Of a stretch of DNA of 64,000 nucleotides, positions 57,248 through 64,000 are shown piece after piece (positions within the stretch are counted from its first letter, which is position 1; each line of letters begins with the position of its first letter). The notes below the pieces were generated by a model, which was not told where the DNA came from, did not search any database, and saw nothing but the letters and a program-made list of their open reading frames with translations. Both the position numbers and the translations under genes were made by a program. This DNA comes from Danio rerio (taxonomy: Eukaryota > Chordata > Actinopteri > Cypriniformes > Danionidae): assembly GCF_049306965.1 (NCBI RefSeq), contig NC_133176.1, positions 44,831,001 through 44,895,000 of the forward strand, read 5' to 3'.

Positions 57248-57529
57248 ATACATAAGGTAATATATACTTTATCTTTATATTGGCATTAATTGATTGTAAT
57301 TGTGAATTTAAACTTTTATTGAGTTTTCAATAATAAAAAAAAAATCATAAGAAATGCACAAAAGTTTCCACAGAAACATTCAGCAGCTAACACTTCCACA
57401 TCCAGACGAATGTGCATGTCGGTGTTTATACGCACCATAAGTATTGCATTGGAATCTGCTTTAATTTGTTTTTCGAAAGTGATATTATATAATTGGGTTT
57501 CATCTGTGTTACACATTATGGGAGATCTA

Positions 57530-58330
57530 AGAGCATTACAACCTCATTAACCATCTCTGGCACACACTGATGACCAGAAATATTAAATTCTTTGTTTAAT
57601 CTGGTTCGTTTTAGGCTTGTTTTCAAGCTGTGTTATTTGTTATTGGTCTCTGGGGAATATGTGCATGGTATTGTGAAAAAAAGTCAGGTTTTTATTCTTT
57701 TTTCCCATCTGTTTGAGCAGAAACTGAAGCGTAAGAGCCTTGTCATCTCCCCACCCCCTCTCCTTCACACTGAGATCCGCTCCCTCCCACTGTGGCTTTT
57801 TGCTGGAAATGGATTGTCACCGAGAGTGAAGGGGGGGCCCTGAAATGTGGGAGATCTTTTTGGGGACCTTGCTGTGAAAACTCAGTAGCTCTTTAAGGAC
57901 TCTACTTGACCAGTGGGTAGGCAAGAGAATGACGGAGGATGAAACTGACCTCTGCTAGTATCCTACAGTGCTTGAGCACTCAGAAATACCCTTCAATTAT
58001 ACCCTTAATTACCAGGCCATTATAAATTGTATAATTATTTGACTTCTTCTAACGTGTGTTAATTACTGAAATGACATAGGCTGAATGCTGGTGTGTGTGT
58101 ATGTGTGTGTGCAAATTAAATAGGACAATACCTTTAAAAGCAGAGCAGGAAACAACAGTTGTTTCCTCTTAGTAGAAAGCCTAGTTTTCTTATCCTCGAG
58201 AGGCCACATCAGGTGAGATGTGTGTGAAGCACTGGGAGGACACATGTAGACTCTTCTCTACAGTAATTATCGGCATTTACTACTGAGAGGAAGTGTTTCC
58301 GATAGAGATTTGGCTACACTGCTGTCTGTT
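57530..58330. other. Non-repetitive block
   Basis: GC-richer DNA (CCACCCCCTCTCCTTC; CACCGAGAGTGAAGGGG) with no transposon signature and no recognised gene. A short (GT)n lies near 58090. Confidence 0.3.
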
Positions 58331-58511
58331 TGAAATTACATTAGGATATATATAAGACATGGTCACTCCCTGTGCACAACACAATCTTCACCTAGATAGA
58401 TGTGAGATTTTCTATCGGCGAGGGCACTTGAGCTATTTTTCACAACTTTGATTTTAATCTGCTTCATTTTGCTGACAAATCAAAGACTTTTGTCAAAGCT
58501 AACGGTCTGTT

Positions 58512-58680
58512 AAAGGGATCATTCAGCTCAAAATGAACATTCAGTCATAGTTTACTAACCCTGGTGCTTTTTCTGATGCCATATGCAATTTCTTCTGTTT
58601 TTCAACCACAACAGGAGAAATAATAATAATAAAAGAATCCTGATTAAGCTTGTTCTTAAAATGACAGTGAGTAGCAATCA
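58512..58680. mobile_element. Angel-like MITE, left-arm remnant
   Basis: TTAAAGGGATCATTCAGCTC, AACATTCAGTCATAGTTTAC and TTCTTCTGTTTTTCAACCAC follow the family's left arm in order; the right arm is not recognisable. Confidence 0.55.
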
Positions 58681-58819
58681 GCATCAAGCTTTTAAAAAAA
58701 AACCAATTGTATCAACGAATGATCCTATGTGACACATGGCATAGATTCCAAGTGTTCTGGGCATGTAAAGTTTAGGGAAGACAAATTGAAATTTATTGTA
58801 CTATTTAGTAATAATCAGC

Positions 58820-59050
58820 CAACACGGCGGCTGAGTGGTTAGCACTGTCGCCTCACAGCAAGAAGGTTGCTGGCTCGAGATCCAGCTGGGTCAGTATATG
58901 TGTATATGTGTGAATGTGAGAGTGTTTCCCAGTACTGGTTTGCAGCTGGAAGGGCATCCGTTGCGTAAAACATATGCAGGATAAGTTCACTCTGCTGTGG
59001 CTACCCCTGGTGAATAAAGGGACTAAGCTGAAGGAAAATGAATGAATGAA
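58820..59050 (+). mobile_element. DANA/HE1-type SINE with internal deletion
   Basis: AACACGGCGGCTGAGTGGTT, TCGCCTCACAGCAAGAAGGT, then a jump to CCCAGTACTGGTTTGCAGCT and GGAAGGGCATCCGTTGCG, ending AAATGAATGAATGAA. The central CTCCGGTTTCC region is deleted. Confidence 0.9.
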
Positions 59051-59254
59051 TTCACTGATAATCCTGACCTTGACTGTTTGTATTGCCATACTGTAATAAA
59101 ATACTCGACTCTAATAACATAGTCAACACTATAAAGCCCTGGACACACCAAGCTATGTCTACGTGCTATGCTATGTGTTACATGAACATAAACATAGACA
59201 TCAAGCTGACGTCAAATGTTGTCACTGCGTCTGCTGAATCTGGTTCTGTCCATA

Positions 59255-59800
59255 AATAGTGGCGGTTCTAGTTTAAATGGCACCCTGGGCAAACCACCCC
59301 ATACACCCCTCCCCTTTATTTTGTAATATTTATTTTTCAATAAATATAACAATTTATTTATCTTTGATAATATTAATATTATTATAAAATTATTATTCTG
59401 AATAAAAAGCAGAAATAAATCCTAAATGTTACTGGAAAACCATGTAACAACTGGAGTGATATGCTAAGATCACTTAAGAAAACCTTTGCATGAATATTAT
59501 GACAATTTAATTCAATTCAATTAAAAAAAAATCTGTTGTTTTAGATCCGACTCATGGCTGAGAATTAATGTTATAAAGTCTTAGCTCCCGGACTCTTCAT
59601 CCTTCCTTTCTGCTTTATAGCAATGCATTATCATATTCCTTAAACTTTAATTTTGTCAACTTGCAAAACTCGCTGCATGCCGACACCTCTGCACAAAAGA
59701 CTATTACTTCGGTTTCACGGCGCATGAGCAGTGCATATGTTATTGACGTGCATGCAAACAACCGAGATTCACACAGGAGCGCATGTGTGGTATGCGGGAA
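59255..59800. repeat. Copy of the interior of the mogs-intron hAT-like element
   Basis: Collinear with 17805-18420: GTGGCGGTTCTAGTTTAAAT, CACCCTGGGC, CAACTGGAGTGATATGC, AAGATCACTTAAGAAA, CACCTCTGCACAAAAG, TTTCACGGCGCATGAGC, CGTGCATGCAAACAAC and GATTCACACAGGAG. The TIRs and target duplication of the intronic copy are absent here. Confidence 0.75.
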
Positions 59801-60370
59801 TAGTTTTAAATGTATATCTATATTGTTTGCAAATATTTAAGAAATGCAACAAAATGGCTGCCAGCTTTTGTGTTCCACTTTGCTCGTTTGTTTTGTTTCA
59901 TTGCTTCAGATTTGTATGTACCTGAACAGCCAATAAGAACACTCTCTGATGCCGATTGAACATGCCGAATTTGTTGATCTTCGTCCAAGTCCGACAAGAG
60001 ACAACATGTGGAAAACACCAAACAACACTACTCAACTGCTCATCATCGGCTTGGTGAGTCCCAGTCTTTAGTTCCACGGTTCATGTCAGTTTAACCAGAA
60101 AAAACACACAAGATAACTGATATGATAAATCAAGATGAATAAAACATGAAACACAATGTCTAAAAATAATAAGTGGATCAAAACGGAAAAACGTGATAAC
60201 TAGAACTAGTATTTTGTCACATTTTATGGTAAAATATGGTGCTAATAGTCTCATCAATATGCAGTCATGCACATAGACTAATGGTCAAAGTCAGGATTTT
60301 CTTTAAATAATATATAAATTATGTGGAAGAAATATAATTTTCACCAAATCTTTTTATAAACCATAAGAAC

Positions 60371-60457
<87 letters not shown>

Positions 60458-60472
60458 GTATGTCTGTCTGTC
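60371..60472. repeat. (ATCT)n microsatellite
   Basis: About 22 tetranucleotide units followed by a few TGTC units. Confidence 0.95.
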
Positions 60473-60589
60473 AAAATTTAAGCTAATGAAACTTTCTTGG
60501 CAGGCTTTGTGAAGCCAAAATGAGCATTGCTTTAACAGCTTTAAAAAAAATCTAGTTTCTATTCTCAAAGTACTCTATACATCAACCAG

Positions 60590-60970
60590 CAGGAACACCT
60601 TTGATCCCTTGACGTTCACGGCTTGTTAGATGCCGTTTACATCCTCTCAGTGTTGGCTACCCATTCAGATCTATTAGAAGTCAGTGGGAGACGGATCCCA
60701 TTCCCGTTCCTCTCGTCCTTTTCTCAGTGAGCATTGACAGTAGATTGGATTGATGGCTTAATGCATTCATGAAGTGTCAGCCTTCTGCCATTGGCGATCA
60801 CTTGAGTGAGGGAAACAGTGTTAAGAGGGAAGCCCGTTCCTTCACTGGGCTGATCTACAGGGTTTGCTTCTTTGTGCTTAACAGGCTGGTGGCAGGATGT
60901 ACAGGTTAAGTATTAACCCAGTACAGTGTATCTGGATGTTTGAGGTAAAGTTTTGAGCATCCTGCAGGCT
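60590..60970. promoter_or_regulatory. Candidate conserved non-coding element with MEIS/HOX-PBX-like motifs
   Basis: Non-repetitive block with TGACAG (60735-60740) and GGATTGATGG (60747-60756), resembling a MEIS half-site beside a HOX/PBX composite (consensus TGATTGATGG, one mismatch), followed by TTAATGCATTCATG. No coding signal. Assignment is by motif only. Confidence 0.35.
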
Positions 60971-61204
60971 CGGTCTAACAATTGAACATGCCAAAGATCT
61001 CCAAAGGCAAGAATACATCATCCATCTTTATTTCTACAGTGATAGATACCACATTTCAGCCGATAACACACGGGTTGATGGATCTACATATTATTTGGGA
61101 TATTAGTTTGTAGCTATATTGTCCAACTGAAAGCTTAAAAAAGATCCTGTTACATTTAGCTGAGGTTACTAGATATTCTTAATAAAAAATATTATGAGAA
61201 TGAT

Positions 61205-61655
61205 TTTTCTGGTATTATGGAATGGTGACTGGGCTGGCCAATCCTGGAGCACCTTGAACTTTTTTGCTTTAGCGAACTTTGATTTTATTGGCTGAAGTAT
61301 GAGAGGGAGCGCTATCCTGCTGAAGAATTTGCCCTCTCCTGTGGTTTGTAATGTAATGGGCAGCACAAATGTCTTGATACCTCAGGCTGTTGATGTTGCC
61401 ATCAACTCTGCAGATCTGTCGCACTGCCCCATACTGAATGTAACCCCAAACCATGATTTTTTCTTCACCAAACATTGTGAGGATCTTGGGTCCATGTGGG
61501 TTCCAGTAGGTCTTCTGCAGTATTTGTGATGATTGGGATGCTGATGATTCATCAGAAAAATCTACCTTCTGCCACTTTTGCAAATAATCAAGAAGTGAAT
61601 TTATTATTTTTGCTCTTACAACTGGGATTGACGACAAGACTTTTGTCAGGTAGTG
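61205..61655 (-). mobile_element. Tc1/mariner-like relic, truncated
   Basis: The right end GACAAGACTTTTGTCAGGTA is a well-kept inverted-repeat terminus before TA. The left side breaks off inside the transposase at about 61205, so only one end is present. Confidence 0.75.
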
Positions 61656-61670
61656 TATATTTGTATACAA
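61269..61670 (-). pseudogene. Tc1-like transposase central fragment
   Basis: Read on the minus strand: KWQKVDFSDES (first catalytic Asp region), TYWNPHGPKILTMFGEEKIM, GNINSLRYQDI and ILQQDSAPSHTS (second Asp). The third acidic motif is missing through truncation. The first residues of this frame lie in flanking DNA. Confidence 0.8.
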
Positions 61671-62008
61671 GATGGTGGAAAATTAGACACAAAAATAATG
61701 AATAAGATTAATATTTTTAACCGATTTAATGAAGAATGAGAAATTAAATGGTTAAAATAGTTAATTTAAAATAGAATACACCTAAATAGTTCACCTAGAA
61801 AAGATTCTTCAGTAAGAAGTGTTTAATCATTTAAATAGAATTTAGTATAACCACTTACTCTTCAATGTAACTTATATGTGAGTACATTTATAAAATATAA
61901 TTATTTCTACTTGTATTTTTATGGTTATCTATCTGTTAAAGTAAATGATAACGGAACATTACTCCACCCACATTTTATTTTCACTAAATGCAAAATTTCT
62001 CTAAATTG

Positions 62009-62009
<1 letters not shown>

Positions 62010-62096
<87 letters not shown>
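62010..62096. repeat. (TA)n microsatellite
   Basis: About 43 AT dinucleotides. Confidence 0.95.
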
Positions 62097-62100
<4 letters not shown>

Positions 62101-62189
62101 TGAGATGTGTCATGCAGGGTCATTTGGGAATGTTCTATTTCTGGTTTTCTTTGAAAAGCATAAGGTAATGCATATTTTTAATTTCCAAA

Positions 62190-62840
62190 TACGAGTAATT
62201 CCATGCAAATGTCAACCTTGCCATAAAAAAATTAAGTTGTCATCAAAATAGCAAAAACCTTTCTACATTTTTTTGTGTGTGTAGGCATGTATTTTACAGT
62301 ACTGTGGAAATACTCAAAAATGTTTCTGTCAATGATTTCAAGCAATTACATTTGATTTACCAAATTCACACAAGTGGCAATTTCACATCTGTCACATCAT
62401 AACGCCACATCCATACCAAAGCTTTTTCTTCATAAATGCAAAAATGTAAAATAAATAAAATCAATAACTTCTGTCCTGTAGAGGGCCAACTCTTATCCAT
62501 TGATTAGAATTTTCCCTTTTGGGTTGTGCAGTTTCATTTACAGAATTTCTACAAAGTATGTTGTTCACTGTAAACTTGCTAACTGTTTTGGTCACGTCAC
62601 ATCCATATGTTGCAAATTTATTTTCCTCATCCAAAGTATAAAGCATGTTTACAGATTGATATTTTTCTGCTCTTGTTAGTCTGTGGTTAGTTTTTTTTTT
62701 TTTTTTGGAAATATAAACAGTTGTTTCAATATAATATTAACATATACTTTCTCTGTGAACTTTATGTTTTGAGTTTTTACTGCAAATGTCACATAATGCT
62801 GGAATTGCTCATACATACATTTTACAATATTTTTTTGTAA
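62190..62840. repeat. Dispersed repeat, copy 2 (unclassified)
   Basis: Same-orientation homologue of 1615-2215, sharing CCATGCAAATGTCAACCTTG, CACACAAGTGGCAATTTCAC, ATCTGTCACATC and CTGTAAACTTGCTAACT. No coding potential. Confidence 0.7.
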
Positions 62841-63225
62841 TTTGATATTAAATAATTTCCAATTAAATAAAATAAATGGGTACAAAACATTGAAACTATC
62901 ACTTATTATAAACTAACAAACATCTGTACGACATTCTATTTTTTTTTCTGTAGTAAACAACTGACAAAATTCCAATGGTTTTCCCCATAAAAATAAATGA
63001 GTAAATTCTTCATCAATTGATTTGGACCTCAATAAAATTCATTTTATGGAAAAAAACGCTCTTTATTATGTTCTTTTATATTCATTTAACATTTTGTTCA
63101 ATTATCTGAAACTATCTAATTAATAATCAATCATAAACAATATAAAATTACTTTAAAAAATTACATACATAATACAAAATTACATGAAAAGTTTAAAGAA
63201 TGTACATGCTGGTGCCTTTTAAATT
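62841..63225. other. AT-rich intergenic DNA
   Basis: I see no gene, repeat boundary or regulatory cluster in this stretch. Confidence 0.35.
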
Positions 63226-63870
63226 CAACACAGCATACACATCTACATTATTTCAACATAGTGTTTGCAGATCTCCATTAAAATGGGCCAAAATCTTATG
63301 TCCAGGCCACCAGGGCTCAGAGTTGCTCTAGCAGTGGTCAGCATTGGCCAGATGTGCTTTTATGTGCACCTCATTATGTGCCACACTGCCCTTACATCAA
63401 ACACCCTCATTATATTTGACAATGGGATGTGCGCCAGGCCATTCCCTGAGCAGAGCGGGGGCTATAAAGTCTAACAGGTTCAAACAATTTAGTCTGTATG
63501 GATATGCAACAAGGGCCATGGGCCACCCGTCTTGTTTTATGGAGACGTTGTTGAATTAAGGGCTAAGGAAGTGAAATTCATGTTGCCTTATAGCTCAGAG
63601 CAGATCGCACGAGCGTCAAAGCCTGGGTTTGGAACAGTTACACCTGTCAATCACCCATGCCTGGGATAGTCAGTTCCCCTCGGGATGCAAATATTTGAAT
63701 TACTACGAAACTGGATGCATTTTTTTCAGAGGTGTGAAGAATTACTGGCTTGGTGTACAGTTAATACTTCTGACAGCCACATCCACCCTAACATTGGAAG
63801 CCGGCTATTTTTAGTTTACAAGTGTCTTTACCGTTTACATAAAAGCCCATATTGATCTTAATTCTAGCTA
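63226..63870. promoter_or_regulatory. Candidate enhancer with PBX-MEIS and octamer sites
   Basis: Non-repetitive block. CTGTCAATCA at 63644-63653 is the reverse complement of TGATTGACAG, the PBX-MEIS/PREP composite consensus. ATGCAAAT at 63685-63692 is a perfect POU octamer. The two lie 31 bp apart in sequence with no coding signal. Its target gene is unknown and may lie beyond the window. Confidence 0.45.
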
Positions 63871-64000
63871 TATGGCTGCGGCGTGATCCTTTTGATCGAG
63901 GTTAAACAAACACATAGCTGTTAAATCTATTAAAATGCAAATCAGTGTAACAACTCAACAGCCTGTTGTCATACCTACACTGAAAGCCCAAATAAGTTGC

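Overview
The window looks like vertebrate nuclear DNA from a cyprinid fish, most probably zebrafish (Danio rerio) or a close relative. The evidence is ten copies of the DANA/HE1-type tRNA-derived SINE, TTAA-type 'Angel-like' inverted-repeat MITEs, many hAT and Tc1/mariner relics, long (TA)n and (ATCT)n arrays, and spliced genes whose proteins match known vertebrate families. All family names come from memory and motif reading; no database was searched.

Three protein-coding genes are supported, all on the + strand. (1) 0.96-10.4 kb: an eight-exon C2H2 zinc-finger gene encoding about 546 aa, with a coiled-coil-like N-terminus, an internally duplicated acidic exon pair and five fingers at the C-terminus. 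(2) about 13.9-21.9 kb: mogs, mannosyl-oligosaccharide glucosidase (ER alpha-glucosidase I, GH63), with a non-coding first exon, four coding exons and 841 aa. (3) about 34.3-37.6 kb: egr4, an immediate-early EGR-family transcription factor with two coding exons and 473 aa, behind a TATA box and two consensus CArG boxes. MOGS and EGR4 also lie on the same chromosome arm in human (2p13), so this pairing looks like conserved synteny.

The 22-33 kb stretch between mogs and egr4 and the 37.6-64 kb stretch beyond egr4 hold no convincing gene. They are mosaics of mobile elements, several of them nested. One is a Tc1-like element holding a hAT MITE and a 1.3 kb retroposed insert. Another is a Harbinger-like element inside a DANA SINE. 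Two adjacent copies of one MITE occur at 46-48 kb, one split by a different transposon. Non-repetitive, more GC-rich islands stand between them (25.3-29.1, 37.6-38.2, 43.4-44.1, 48.6-49.0, 57.5-58.3, 60.6-61.0 and 63.2-63.9 kb). Some carry clustered homeodomain, GATA or PBX/MEIS-type motifs and are candidate regulatory elements for egr4 or a gene outside the window.

The three genes do not form a pathway. MOGS trims N-glycans in the ER. EGR4 and the zinc-finger protein are nuclear DNA-binding factors. I found no tRNA or rRNA gene, CRISPR array, operon or undescribed biochemical system. The most interesting material is the exon duplication in the zinc-finger gene, the nested transposon stratigraphy and the candidate enhancers.
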